From contig NC_088295.1 in the NCBI RefSeq assembly GCF_032854445.1, positions 11,149,385 through 11,213,384 on the forward strand: DNA of 64,000 bases. Reading direction: 5' to 3'. The notes under the pieces were generated by a model. The model was not told the origin of the DNA, searched no databases, and worked only from the letters and a program-made list of their open reading frames with translations. Position numbers and translations under genes: made by a program. Shown here piece by piece: positions 1 through 12,429 of the stretch. The first letter of the stretch is position 1; each line of letters starts with the position of its first letter. The DNA comes from Liolophura sinensis (Eukaryota > Mollusca > Polyplacophora > Chitonida > Chitonidae).

Positions 1-429
1 GATCTCTGTGCCATCTAATAGAGTACTGTATAGCTGAATGTCATCCTACAACCGTTTCGGGAGATCACGGATAGTGTAGCCGAAATACTATAAACCTAGT
101 CCAGTCCCCGCCTAACCCTATGTTAAAGCAATGGGATTCCCGTCTTTTTCTAAACAAAAAACGGTGTTGTCATTTAAACGCTTCTAGCAAGAAAATTATT
201 GATCGGAGCTCAAATCCGTTGACAAATGCTCGAAAGAGCATGTCTTGGGCTACAATTTGGTGCAGATTGCACATTTCTAGCTCCCATAGTTCTCCAGTTA
301 CAGGTCATTGAAATTACGTAACTTTTTTAGTTTTTTGCTTATATCTCAAAAAGTTACACAGATATGCAAAAATTAAAAGCAGATTCGGAATCAGCAGCTT
401 AAGATACATTAGAATACGTTGAGAACAAT
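1..429. other. No recognisable feature
   Basis: Short open frames only, without recognisable motif or splice context. I see nothing supportable here. Confidence 0.4.
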
Positions 430-838
430 TGACATTTCTGAACTTTTTGTGACGTCACAACTTCGACCATTGGCGAGCTTCCAGAGTTTTGACCGGAAGT
501 CAACCATTTTTTCCAAACTTTTAAGAACTCGTGACCTTCTAGCTGCATATCAAATTTGAAAACGATCGGTTCAGTGGTTCTTGAGAAGAAGATTTTTAAA
601 GGTTTTACACAAAATTCAATATGGCGGCCGAACCACGTCGCATAGCAAAAAAATGGAGAATTTTTCCCGAGATATTCACCGCCAAAATATATGAGAAAAA
701 TTTGGGACTTCTATGTTGAACGGTGTAGAAGTTTCCTTGCTAACAAAGTCGGTGAAAAAAAAATAAGAAGAAGAAGAAGAAGAAAAAAAACAGAACGATT
801 ACAATAGGGAAGAACGGGATCCCTAATTACCCCTTTTG
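430..838. repeat. Repeat-like segment with (GAA)n tract abutting an RT remnant
   Basis: The segment ends in a purine tract (about 749-800) with five GAA units between A-runs, followed by a short stretch ending near 838. It looks like the untranslated end of a dispersed element, which is inference from texture only. Its right edge coincides with the point where the antisense reverse transcriptase homology (839-1928) stops abruptly inside a conserved LYDKR motif. It therefore probably marks an insertion or deletion breakpoint. Confidence 0.35.
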
Positions 839-1928
839 TCGTAAAGCGGCGTGAAAGTAGACCTTGTTCGTCTTTGTACAGCTATAGATCCAAAGAAGAT
901 GTATCATCCGGACTATGTGTTGTCTCCTTTAAATCCAATGAAGGCGGATAGATTTTCTTCACCGCTTCAGCAATATGGGGGTTATTTAACGCCAGTAGAT
1001 CATCAATATACAGCTTGGTAAATGAAAAGGATCGAGCTTAAAGGATATTACTTTTAAGTAATTTCTGCATATGGTCGTATTCATATGAAAACAGGTATAG
1101 GTTTGACAAAAGCAGCGCACAATTGGTACCCATTGGAATACCTATGCATTGTTGGTAAATGGTATCCCCGAATATCACATAGATGTTATTAATGAGAAAT
1201 TCAAGTAATTCAATAAATAATGAAACATCCCATGAGTAGTAGAACTAAAGAAAGCCTTATTGCCTGTGACGTTAATGTAACGGTGACCTGTTTTAGTAAA
1301 TACCGAGACAATTAACGACGATATTCTTTCAATAAGATCTTTGTGAGGAATTGTAGTATAGATACTAGAGAAATCCCATGTGGATACGTCTTTGTACGGT
1401 ATATGCATATGAGCATCAAGTTTTTCTGTAAGACGTTTGGAGTTGTTAAGAATCCACATGCAGTTGACACCTGAATTTTTTGTTATGGCACAACAATACT
1501 TATTCCAAAATGACTTGTAACGCTCTCGAAAGTAGGGTTGACAATAGTTTGGTGGTGCAACTTCTTGAGCCCGCAATAAATAGAGCCTTCTATAGGGATT
1601 TATGCATTTTAGGAATCCAGTAAAGTTGTGGTGTATCTGTAGGGCGGGTAGGTATATTCAGGCGCCTTTCATTAAGAAAGGTTTTGTGTGTTTATTAGAT
1701 AGTTCCTCCAGAGTACATGTAGTAGCAGAATACGTGGATGTTGTAGATGTACATGTCTGCTACAGTGATGACAAATTTACTATGAAGGTCAGCGAGTGTT
1801 TCTTGCACAGAGGGATCCTTCCGAACCTGTTTAACTTTAGGTAGAGCATCAATGTCTATACGGTGTATAGCTAAACTAACCTTCTTTTTGACAATGTCAA
1901 GCCAATCGTTAAGTACCCAAGAATCCAA
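839..1928 (-). pseudogene. Degenerate reverse transcriptase fragment
   Basis: Read on the minus strand, this contains pieces of a reverse transcriptase in several frames. First comes an upstream region like the linker of invertebrate RTs of the Penelope-like or unclassified type (KFVITVADMYIYNI, about 1740-1790). Next is the hallmark STWDFSSIYTTIPHKDLIER (about 1320-1385), then GNKAFFSSTTHG. Further downstream, broken by stops, is a segment matching the conserved IDDLLA..P..DLK.T and LYDKR region (about 840-1020). The longest open piece is 133 codons (1175-1576). Stops and frameshifts show it is dead. The family assignment is by motif memory; a non-LTR relative is possible, but RT identity is fairly secure. 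A second copy of the same family lies at 45525-45850. Confidence 0.65.
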
Positions 1929-2650
1929 TTTCTCCCGTTTTGGCCATTTTGAACATATTCCTCAAGCGCCGAGATGATATTTTTTTGTATCATGCTTTTT
2001 CATGTAACAAGCATGTAACATGCTTTTTTGTCAACAATGTTAATGGTGAACATCTTATATTACGCCTTGAATTTTTCATTTATACAGGTAAATATTATTA
2101 CAATTAGAATTGGGAGTGCAACAACACACATGTATAGAGATACTTTTTATGTGGTGTATTTACCTACTTATAGCTAAACCAAAACCCGAAGAACGAAGCT
2201 GATTGTTACTCGTTGTACACTACCCAGCCAGGTATGAGAGGCAGTTTTACTTCAATGTGGATTTGGTAATAAGATTGCATCTCGATCATTCCGCGACAGG
2301 CTCGTCAATCTGGAAATGAAGTGGTCAGAAAGTGATGTATCAAATTTTGAAGATGCAAAAGTTATTACATGCCATTTTCTGAGCGCTAATTTGTAATCAA
2401 TTAGGGATTCTCAAAATTATGTGATTATAATGCTACATGTAGTTGTAAATGTGTTTGGGCCCTCATAGCTATACTGTACCAACTTGAATTGCACATTATT
2501 TTAGGGCTTCTTTAAAATTACGCTGCGTAAGTGTTAACGCCAGAAAAATAATATCAAAGCAAAATTTAAAGAAAGTTTCGCCGCGCTTCTCCCACAAATT
2601 TTTCAATGATATACAGATGTCACAAAACTTAATGTTCTTCGAATCTGTTA
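1929..2650. other. No recognisable feature
   Basis: AT-rich DNA. A short run (about 1985-2030) repeats a CATGCTTTTT/CATGTAAC-type word. No coding or mobile-element signature seen. Confidence 0.4.
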
Positions 2651-2659
2651 CTGTTGGGT

Positions 2660-2790
2660 AGTGTCCAAGACGGTCCAAGATTGTCTTAAAGGTTAGTTAG
2701 TTACTTTTGTGAAACACCATCTGGTAAGACTCTCAACAGGCCTTGTTATCACAGTTACCATCAGATGCCATATGACGCTACAAAATCAAC
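2660..2790 (+). repeat. Left-most traceable part of duplicated copy A
   Basis: About 100 bases around ggccttgttatcacagttac match 35715-35805 (gccttgttatcacggtatca) by eye, in the same orientation and at roughly two thirds identity. This is the furthest upstream point at which I can align copy A with copy B. Confidence 0.45.
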
Positions 2791-3416
2791 GGAATCAAGA
2801 AAAGATTTCGGATGTTTTTATGGTACATACGGTACTGTGAGTTTTTATTCTGTCTGTGGCACTAAGCCATAGAATGCAGAAACCCATTCATAGGTTGTGA
2901 TAGACTTATAGTATAACACTGTCTTATGTGATTTCTTTACATTCTGTAATTCCCTTGTCATGTTCACATGACACACAAGCACATTAACATGAATCTTCCA
3001 TGGTGCTATATACGTAACATTTCCAGACTAATGGACGGGAAGTCACATAAAAAAAAAGTCTCTGGTTTAAATTTCACTTCCCTACACGTCTGGCGTAGTC
3101 TAGGTGTGTTGTTTGATACAGAGCAACTTGATCATGTATCAAAGCGAAGACATGTAAGTCTGGACCATTCAAATAAAAACAGAGTAGATAAGAAGGTTTT
3201 TTATCAGCTAAGCAGTTTCATTTTTCGGCTGACTGTTTGCAACAGTTATTTGAATTTTGTGCAATTAGTTTCATGTAAACAGATTTCACGAAAATCAACT
3301 CAGCACATCTAGAAGAGGTACTTAAGTATTTTAGTCGTATTTAACAGTTACATGTAAGGTTACATCTTCAACGATGACAAATATTTTATAGTAAAAATGT
3401 GGCATGAACCAAGCAG

Positions 3417-4412
3417 GGTGTAGTCTCATTTCGCCTACTTCTTTTGTTTGAAATTAGAAATTGGAGGTAGGCGAAATGATAATCCCCAAGGTGTGAAGAT
3501 AACCATTTAATGGTATTAAAACTCCAGGGTGTAATCCGATTAAACCTCAGGGACCGTGTGGACAAAAGAATGACCCAAAGATGGACGCATAGATCATAGT
3601 AAAAAACATATTGTTAGGAATGTAATACATAAGAGTGGTAAATAGATAAGTGATAAATGATGACAGTTAAAAATTACAAGTGTAGCAAGAACGATGCTTT
3701 GTCGGCAAATTCCACCAATGTCAGTTGTTCTCCCTGCAACTGTTCTTTCAATCTTTGTAACTTCTCGTCCAGAGTCCGATAATCAGATTTTTTTCTGTTC
3801 AGTCGGTATTCGTAATTATTCCACACAAGAGTTACCCCACCTCTCGTAGTTGGTATGAATTCAAGTTGTGCTTGCACTGCTGCCATGATGTTACTTAATG
3901 ATTGTCTCGTTTTTGTTTATTTACTGGTTTTAGGGCCACTTTCCTGGCGGATATCGTGGCCCATCAAATCATTGTTTTATTTATTTTTTTTTTAACACAC
4001 GTATATTTTGGTTACATAACAGCAGTGCGTTGGTATACTATTTACATATGTACATGAGTCAATTGGTGGGATTAACCTCTTTGTGGTAGCATTTTACAGC
4101 TTATTGTATAGGTTCAAATACTGCCATGGTTCAAATCATGCCAATGATTGTCTCGATGTTTGCGATCGTATTTATTGTGATAAGTGAGTAAAGTTCTGCC
4201 AGTGTCACTCTGATGCAAACGGTATTCCCCATCAAGATTTCAGTGAGCATTGCGCTTCTACTAAGTTCACTCAGCCGATGAGTGAGAGACGCTCAGTAGG
4301 AACCCATTAGGGGGCGTGCCCCCAACCATCTACAGGATGCCTGTCCGAAAAATCTGAAGTAGGCGAAATGAGATTCATAAAGGTGTGAAAGTAGGCGAAA
4401 TGAGGCTAAACC
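3417..4412 (-). mobile_element. Mutator-like (MULE) short element with FLYWCH-like ORF
   Basis: A 996-bp element bounded by 24-bp terminal inverted repeats (3417-3440 and 4389-4412) that match at 22 of 24 positions; the shared core is CTCATTTCGCCTACTT. It is flanked by 9-bp direct repeats, ACCAAGCAG (3408-3416) and TCCAAGCAG (4413-4421), matching at 8 of 9. A 9-bp target duplication is typical of Mutator-like elements, and animal MULEs often carry FLYWCH zinc fingers (family knowledge). Subterminal repeats of the core word occur inside both ends (about 3464-3480 and 4351-4368), each next to aaggtgtgaa. No MULE transposase core is present, so the element is non-autonomous or internally deleted. 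Confidence 0.65.
3674..3886 (-). CDS. FLYWCH-like zinc-finger fragment inside MULE
   Basis: A 70-codon open frame starts at an ATG on the minus strand. Residues 9-22 (EFIPTTRGGVTLVW) followed by NNYEYRLNRKK strongly resemble the first strands of a FLYWCH domain (F..T.RGG..L....Y.Y). The expected second half (YWRC...C.AR...H) is absent: after RKK the protein continues as a charged, helix-like stretch to LLHL and stops. It therefore lacks the Trp/Cys/His residues that coordinate zinc and is unlikely to be a working finger. The region may be an internally deleted finger, or an exon whose remainder would need splicing. Its place within the inverted repeats supports a mobile-element origin. The motif identification is by eye. 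Confidence 0.45.
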   Translation of the reverse strand: MAAVQAQLEFIPTTRGGVTLVWNNYEYRLNRKKSDYRTLDEKLQRLKEQLQGEQLTLVEFADKASFLLHL

Positions 4413-4421
4413 TCCAAGCAG

Positions 4422-6100
4422 TGGAGGCAACGTTCTGGCAAGTCGTTTGTTTTCAGTCCGAATATTTCTCCACTTGACAAAGGAATCCGCCAGCTACAGC
4501 TGTCAATCACCGATACTGTAGTTAACACCCGTGGAGTTGTGACCGGATGTTCTGAAGTGTCGTGTACTCTGTTGCGTGATATTTGACAGTCACTAACGTT
4601 TGGTTAAACCTGTGTAAATAGATTAAAGTCACCATCAGGTTTAGGAAAAGCTTTCTGTCGAGAATATCGATGAGGTAAAATGATATAATTTGGAAATGAT
4701 TGGTATATAGACGCATTCAGCGGACACACTGGGGAATCATCAGTTTCATCCCACATTAGGAATATCTTGCTCAAGTCACAGGCGTTTCTTATGAAGTAAA
4801 TGGCGCAAGCGTCTGGGAAATAAAGTAGCCTGAACAACATGTAATCCCAGAATTATTCCCCAGTGCACATTTAACCGATATACGAAACACAGGATGTGAC
4901 ATTTTTCTTAGATGGGCGATTATATAATACACGCTTAGCTGATTTAGTTTACCTCGTTGGATTACAAAGGTCTAAAACTTTGATTAAAGCATTAAAGTAT
5001 AGATCGTACCATAGAAGGTGCATGTCTGATCTCTAAATACATAAGAGATGATTTACGCTTTGCCGCATATTAAATGTGATGTTATGTCAAAAAGTGAAAG
5101 TTATTTGTAGTTCGACTTTATCCACAAGGATTGTGAAACTGAACGTACAAAGGGTAGCGATACAAAGCCTTTGGGACTTTACCTTTGGTAAAACGACTTC
5201 ATTTTCATACAAGGTGATCTTAACGCAATTACCCAGAAGTTGAAAGAGGGACTATACATCTGAAAGCTTTAAGCAATGCATTATTAAAAGTCCTTGCTAA
5301 TTAGACTGCATTCCTCCTAGACAATGAAATAATTCACACGTATATCTCCAGACACACCCATGTATACTACAGTTATTTTAGGCGTGTAGAATTCAACTTA
5401 CTACGTGTTATTTTACCAGTAAATGAAAATCAGTATAATTCTAAAGAGAATCCATATCCGCTAAAATGCGGACTGGCATTTGTAACACTAGCATTTGTAA
5501 AGCGTCTGTGTTGCTTTAGATATAGCAAATCAGACGACATGATGGAAACCAATATTGTCTCAATCCACGATGTGTTTTTACAAGCAAAAACAGAAACAGG
5601 CTTAGCAATAGCTTAATCGCCTCACAGTGTGTGAGGTAATCGTGTACATAAAGAAAAAAAAATAATATGTGCCACAAATAAAAAGCAACTGTGTACAGAA
5701 AATGTTTAGATTATTTGTGGACACTGAAAAGCAGGTTTAATTCATATTTTTGCATTATTTTCAGCACCTAAATTCTATTTACATTTATTAGCACCTGCAC
5801 GACAGTGTGAGTATTGTGAGTATATTATACTCCTGTGTTAGAGCCACGGTTGAGAATTACATTTAAAATTGCTACTCTGTACTCGCTTCAAATGGCACTG
5901 GTCATGCAATATCTTGTCAGAATCACAGCATTGCTTTCCAAGAGAAAACAGTTCACGTACAGATGTCGTCACATATAGGTGCCCTTATGTCTCCCTTGTG
6001 CGTCTGCTGCTTAAGCTCTTTTTCAAATATTTTTAAGTAATATGCTAAATTTTGTTAAGATGTTGTTAAATTTGACTTAGCAAATTTTAAACACAAAGTT
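4422..6100. other. No recognisable feature
   Basis: AT-rich, with only short chance frames (the longest is about 78 codons, minus strand, 4604-4840). No splice-supported exon, repeat family or mobile-element end was recognised. Confidence 0.4.
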
Positions 6101-8295
6101 GTAGAATAAAACTGCTAGGTGAGAAGATAAATAATTATCCCTTTGCCCTATCTGGATTGCTGTAACGCTATTCGCCTTATCTGTGTTGTTCAACAGAATG
6201 ACGATTGCTGGATGTTTTACATATGTAATCCACATCGCCAGACAGAATTCAGTCCAGTCATAACAACATATTTCGGATGGGTGGAAGTGATAGCATTTCG
6301 TTAAGTGGGTAGGTTTAGCCATCAATGACAATTGTCACGCCATCACTATATATCGTGTACAAAGATTTCACCCACCACAGTCTTAATTGATGTTCATATT
6401 CTCTTGCCTTAGCTTTGCCAGGATGTTGGCGGACGAACATATGGCAGAGTTATGAACTAATGCTATCTTCCTTATTTGACATGCGTTTGAGTTCTAGCAC
6501 GGACACATGGGGACTGATGGCTAACCAACAAGTACAAAACATGTTAGATAGACATAAAAGTCAGAGACAAATTTGCCACTTTAGAACGTTAAGTGATTTT
6601 GTGTTTACAAAGAAAATATATTTGCAACTTACAGTGTTAAATATTTGATATTTATAAAATAATTTAAACGTTAATCTTAATTGTCGAGTCATTAGCGAAG
6701 AGCATTTTTCAGATGTAAAAGTCGAATCACAGAACCCAGTAGTTGTACTAGAGAACGCCCCCCCCCCCCCTTGAATGACCTAGTTCGATCAAAATGGGAT
6801 TCCCTTGTTCTAGCGACTGATCCTACAGGCACACAGCGCAATTAAATGTTTTGTGCGTTGGAAGTTTTCCACGCTGTTTGTATTATTAGAAGAAATAAAT
6901 ACCACAGCAGGATTCTGTTCTCTGTTCCCCTTCTTGCTTCAACTCACAATAGGATGCCGGCACTGTACATGTACACATTCACCAGATACCCCTTCATACA
7001 GAGTTTATGTCTCCAGAGTGGAAGTTCATCAATTACCAAATAGTACATATGTTTAAAAGTTTATAGCCGTGCTAACATTGATATTGTTAGATGTTGTTTA
7101 ACAATGTTAGATATTGTTAAAATGGTTGTAACGGTTATAAGGTGATATGACAGCCTAGTACTAATGAGAGACGAGATCCATCAATTAGTCACCCATTACT
7201 GAGCATGTGACAGCATACCGTGCTGTCATTCTTTGAAACTGTCCATTTTTCTGTGGGTATTCTTTCACACAGTACGTACTGCCTCTTATGTATTTCTCAC
7301 ATTTGTGGCAGCAGTATATGTAGTGCGATATTTTCAGGAGAATGTGGCAGACAATTCCCTAATCTTGTTAGGTGGCTATCCACTTAATTTCACACAGACT
7401 TGACTGATGATGATCAGAATTTCTTGGACTTTAACATGTTTCTTCGTCTTTAACACTGTCTCGCTCAATCTGACGAACCAAGTAAATCGATTGGAGTGAC
7501 CTGTGGATTACTAAGCAAAATGCCTTTAACTAGCATATGTTACAGATATTTTTGTAAAAAAAGATTCTATTTTGAAAAAAATTAAATATAGTCAGTTGCT
7601 TTTGCATTCTGAAAGTTTTGTATGTATTAATATCCATACGTCCGAATTTACAGATATTCGTGACGTCATTAGACATTTTATTTCCACCTCACTGGCGTCT
7701 TTGAGTAAAGATATATCAAACTGTCTTTATTATAACGTTAGATAGCCTGAGGAATTGCTACACATGGAAGTGTTCACAATCTAAGAAAGTAGGCTCTGCG
7801 ATTCTGTGTGAGCAGCTGTGAGGTAAGACTCCAATGAAGCAACTTCATTTGCCATATAAAAACACCTCAATTAGAGCAGGTTATTTACAATTGTAAGATA
7901 CACAAACCCGGAAGTTTACATACAGCCCAGGAAGGCATGTCAAAACTGTTTACGTATCAGGGATAACAAAACTTTCTTTTCATTTTTTAAGCCGCTCTAC
8001 CACATGGTCTTAATTGTTTTATTCCCTTGCACAGGCTCTTACATCGAAACGTTTGTCTAACTCTCAATGTTTTAGCTTCAGATTCCAACTAAAACAATAC
8101 GACCAAAATTGGAAAACCTCTTCAATTTGATGTTTGCAACACTGTGTGTACAATACATTCTAGTATGATATGCACTCTATTATTCATATAAGTACTGGCT
8201 GTCTTGTAACTTGAACAGGCTGCTTTTGGGCATTGAAAGGTTACCACTGATACATAATTGCCAATATAATAAGATACAACTACTGTATTAGACTA
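6101..8295 (+). repeat. Segmental duplication, module P of copy A
   Basis: The module aligns by eye, in order and orientation, with 35960-37990. Anchors include cgccttatctgtgttgttcaacagaatgac versus the 36.0-kb counterpart (described, not spelled out), the GAGCATGTGACA word (7201 / 37031), the CCTCTTATGTgTT stretch (7280 / 37110), GCAGCTGTGAGG..GACTC.AATGAAGCAAC (7810 / 37575), TCAATTAGAGCAG (7868 / 37634), and GGCATTGAAAG (8229 / 37920). Divergence is high, with many indels. Small frames inside (for example 6415-6648) are not shared as frames. A C12-type homopolymer sits near 6758. Confidence 0.65.
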
Positions 8296-9230
8296 AGTGC
8301 AGCGTCTTTGATTTGAAACTTCATGATAATTAAACATTATCGACAAAAGTGTTTCAAGGCATGCATTTTACCACTGGACCAATGCCGGCAATGCCTTGGA
8401 AGCCATGAAATGTTGTGGTAAATGTTTCTCTGAACTTCCAAATTATTTCTTCTTTTCCGCTTATGAAAATATGATTGCGTAAAGCAACATGAGACATCGT
8501 TATAGGCAGCTGCTCCCTAACTAGACACCAAATATGTGGAAGTGATTTTGGTTCAAGTAAACATATTTTTATTATGAAGGGAATTTCCGCTGGGAAACGC
8601 CTAAAAATAGTAAAATCTGCTTTTGACCCTACTTGTGTGTTTTGATAAAACAAAAAGTATAAATTACATCATTCAAATATTTCTCACAGATGTACTTTAG
8701 TAATTGTACTTCATATTCAAGCTAGTTTTACTTGTTTTTGTGGATGAAAATAATATTACACCTCACTGCTGCACCAAAGTGGGACGATTTCTTATCTTGT
8801 TGCAAGGGCCATCGTGGAATGAGGTTCCATCTTATTACCAACGGCATACTTATGTCAAACTGTCCCACGTTGCCATGTCCTCAGAAGATCGGTATCGACT
8901 GGAAGATCTATTAACACTCTCCATCAACACTTTTATTGATGGCAGACATGTTTACAGCATTGGAACGTTGTTTCTCCTTATACAGAGGCCCTCTGGTTTA
9001 GTTCAGATACAAAACTAACGTTTTAATACAGAAAATCCAGAAAAGTATTGAGATTATAAAGGTGCAAATGTCATGGTTCCTTTGACTGGGATTTGATATC
9101 GCCGTCTATATTATACACAGCGGAGAAGTGTACATCCAGTCCGTGTAAGTTAAACCGTCTATCATGTTGTCTTACAGCGCTACAAAAAAGACATCGTCTT
9201 GTACAAATGTTGTTGACAGAAATAGGTTTA
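8296..9230. other. No recognisable feature
   Basis: Open frames of about 100 codons occur on both strands (8354-8653 minus, 8704-9018 plus), but neither shows family motifs or convincing splice sites. Confidence 0.35.
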
Positions 9231-9242
9231 CAAAATTTGGTA

Positions 9243-9576
9243 GCGTCCGCTTCGGGAACGGTAGATCCAGGATCAATCCTTGATCGAGTCACACCTAAGA
9301 TTTTAAAAGAGGAAGTTGTAACTTCCTCGCTTGGCGTTCAGCATGACGGGGGTAGTGCAACGACTGGTTGACCCGTATCAGTATAATGGCTCGGGCGGGC
9401 GGCTTACTTGCCTTCGGTAAATCGTCTCAGTGAAGCAGCACTAAAGAAAAGAGCGGTGCAAATCCGTCCTGCAACAAGGAGGCACATTACACGTACATAC
9501 ACCCTAAGGATTCCTTCGTCGTCATATGACTGAAAAATTGTTGAGCACGACGTTAAACCCCAAGTACTCACTCACT
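9243..9576 (+). mobile_element. SINE family B, 5'-truncated, with target-site duplication
   Basis: This copy is homologous along its length to the minus-strand copy at 23887-24233. Shared blocks include GGATCCAGG/GATCCAGG..GTCAATC, AAAAGAGGAAGTTGTA.CTTCCTCGCTTGGCGTTC, AGTGCAACG, CAGTATAAT.GCTCGGG, and the 3' end ACTGAAAAATTGTT.AG.ACGACGTTAA followed by CACTCACTC. The Pol III box B-like word (GATCAATCC) is kept; the box A part is missing. It is flanked by a perfect 12-bp duplication, CAAAATTTGGTA (9231-9242 and 9577-9588). The element is a tRNA-derived retroposon, non-coding, and moved by a partner LINE. Confidence 0.8.
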
Positions 9577-9859
9577 CAAAATTTGGTAAAAGCGGCCATT
9601 TGTATGGAACACAACCTACTTATATTGACACGCATAGAACTTAGAGCTGTCACCTTTTTCTCAGCACTAACCGGGGGAGTAGCGGTAGTAAGATATTCAG
9701 CTTTAAAGCCTGTGCTATCGCCGGAACTTATTGGAATTGATGATCTGGACTCTGGGTAAGATAGACAAGTTTAAATGCTGTGCTGAATTGTTCTTACTGT
9801 GCTATAAATCATTGAGTCCTAATACTAGATCTCCATTAAGTCCAATCTGATGACCAAAA

Positions 9860-10320
9860 TCCTTATGACCTTATCGCCTCTACGTACCAAGAGACAATCA
9901 GAGTCAGGCAGCACTTAAATGGAAAGAGCAAATGTCGGAAATATAAACTGTGTGACAGCCGGGAAGAGAAAGTTAAATTATGCGATGAGAGCCGGTGACT
10001 GTCAATTTCACAGACAAGATATGTGGCGAGGCTTAAAATAGGATGGCCATGCCATCTCCTGGGAAATAACTTAACTAATGACATTGAAGCTGACTTCAAT
10101 GGATGGTTGTCCTCTCCTCTCCAGGTTGTTGTTATATCAAGTGTTATTACAAGTGTACTGATCACAGTCACCCACTGAACCGTTACCAGTGTCTGTACAG
10201 CAGAGAAGGGAAGTGAAACAGCGATAAGCATAACCTTATTGGGAGAAGCATATAGGATGTTAATAAATTTGCGCATAAGCGGGGAAATCCGAACTTTTGG
10301 CACTTTACCTCTGTTTTTAT
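9860..10320 (-). repeat. Duplicated module X, copy A
   Basis: Homologous to 39620-39810 (copy B) and, inverted, to 29870-30310 and 30330-30550 (copy C). A minus-strand frame of 146 codons covers it. The C copy has a corresponding frame, and the two share VQW.TVI....VITLDIT..WR.E.NHPL.SAS.S.VK. I do not recognise that peptide, and copy B is interrupted. The frame similarity may only reflect DNA homology. Confidence 0.55.
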
Positions 10321-10599
10321 TTTAACTGTTCATGTAAATGCTTAAATAATCGCAATTATACCACGATGGCTTTAACTGGATGGGCAAAATTGCATTGATG
10401 CCAATTATAAGTTATGAGACGTCACCGGACACCCTTGACTATACAGTTAGTCGTCAATGCAGATCAGACGGATGTATACGTTTCAAACATTGTCCTAAAA
10501 TGCAAAACGAAGCACTCACTCATGTACTAAAGAGTTCGTTTCGCCTTCACCAGGAAGGTCACAAGATCAAATTAACACTTTAGAGCCTCAATCTTGTAG

Positions 10600-10890
10600 C
10601 GTATATAAAAAGTTAATGACACCTTTGTGTGAAAGATGATCTCATTCATTCAACCCAATTCGCTAGATATAGTCCAGAGGCACCTTTTCATATATCCACA
10701 TATTTACTGTCTCATGCAAATTCCGGATATAGACCTTTATGTCAGCTGTGGAGAATTATTGTTAAAAATCAACCGTATTTTTTTTGGTTTTTTTTTGTTT
10801 TGCTCCTTGATTTCTTTCAGTATGTACACTGCAGTGCGTGGTGAAATAATCAACATGGATGACATAGATGCAGTGAACATTTAACTGTTT
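10600..10890 (+). repeat. Module Y, first copy in A (degenerate)
   Basis: This retains fragments of the Y sequence: the AGTTAATGACA..TTTGTG word, the ATAGTCCAGAGGCACC..TTT.ATAT stretch, CGGATATAGACCTTTATGTC and AGCTGTGGAGAATTATTG. Frames are interrupted. It is the most decayed of the Y copies. Confidence 0.5.
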
Positions 10891-11249
10891 TACAAGTATA
10901 TGTGTTCTTCAGATGTATGATAATGTATTCAATCTAGACTTTTGGACCATTTTTTATTTCTGTCTCATCTTCGTCACTGAAGATTCACCATTTCAAATGC
11001 CAAAAATCAAAATAATGAGCACTGGAACATCAGTATCAGACCAATTACGGGGCTGTAATTTTAGTGTCTAGATGTTATAATAACTCAACAAGCACATACA
11101 CTTTTGTTGAATTTTATTTTCGCTTAGTAACTACCTTTTGGCCATTCAGTCGAGCAGATATATCATTGTCTAGGCTCATTCTAACTCTATCTAAATATAT
11201 ATCTTCTTGCTCTATTTCCTGATAGTCTTAGTCTTACGTTGGAAACAGA

Positions 11250-11710
11250 TGGAATCTGACATCTCATTGAGAAAGGAAGACTAAGCCGATGTCCACGGCC
11301 CTCGGAGGGGGTGTAAACATCCGTTTTTCTGAGGGCAATCAAAGTCACCTCACTGCTTGTAAAACCTGTAAAACTCGTAAACCAATGTAAATCGATGTTG
11401 CGAGGCAAGTGTATCCTTGTAAACAAATCTGATAAGTTACAGACCATGCTTAAAGATATGCTGCCTCAGCACAGTGGTTCACCAAGAATCTCACACATTA
11501 TTTCCCTACACCTTGCCAATCGCTTTGCGCACCCGCCGTTTCTGAGTCCCATAAATTGGACAAATTGTACACGTGTCCTGGTCAGACTAGACCAATTCAT
11601 GGCCAAGACTGTCTCCATAGTACATACTCTAAAATTATACCGAAGACGTATAAAGATAACAATTACAGATATCTGGATATTATCTTGTAATCAAATACCA
11701 TTGGAATAAT
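11250..11710 (+). repeat. Module Z, first copy in A
   Basis: It matches 14780-15240, 40990-41440 and, inverted, 28360-28640. Anchors: CACGGCCCTCGG, AACATCCGTT, ATCGATGTTGCGAGGCAA, GCTGCCTCAG, CTTGCCAATCGCTT and TGTCCTGG.CAGAC. A plus-strand frame (11395-11709) is partly shared with copy B, but no domain is recognised. Confidence 0.6.
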
Positions 11711-12429
11711 CAATGGCAAAGCCGTTATACATGTGGGGATGCAGAACAAAAGTCTCTGATTAGCATTTGCAATAAATGTTTTATATCAAATTTGGAAAAG
11801 TTTGGAATAGAAAAATTGATCGATGATTTCAATGTTCTTTATTATAGCTGCATTTCTGTGTAAAATTTAAAACCTGCTAAACTTCCTGTCCACCTCTCTC
11901 GGAAATTAGTGTCAAAAAACTTCATTATGGCCTTCATCAGAACTCCACATAACAATCGATCTTCCAGACATGCGTCTTTTCTTTGATATGTAACAATAGT
12001 TAACACTGGGTCACATTTAAAGCTACCCTACTTTGCGTGAATTTCAAGTAACAAGCAGGTTGTTGATATATTACTGCCGTCAACCAATCAACACGGATAT
12101 TGATTACTTACTCATTAACTACCTCTGTAGAAACGGAAGGCATACAGTGGTAACCAAAACTGAGAAGAGAAGTACAGCATGTCAATCCTTCTAAACTGAT
12201 TCACTCGCTAAGTAGTTAGCGTTGCCCTTACAAGTGAGATCAAATCCTGCTCTCGCTAGTTTGGTTGCGGCTTTCAGTCAGTCGGAAGCTGGTAAAGAGC
12301 TGTAGCATAACTTGAGCATCTCGCTCTCCTTGTACTCACTTTCCTGAAAATACCGGTAATCACACACAATAAAGAAATAAAAAAACTTCAGACAGAGCTG
12401 TTCATCCCAAACGCATCATATAATGTGAA

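Noticed and set aside
9863-10303. 146-codon minus-strand ORF as a gene
   Set aside because: Part of duplicated module X. Similar frame pieces in copy C are explained by DNA homology, and copy B is broken.
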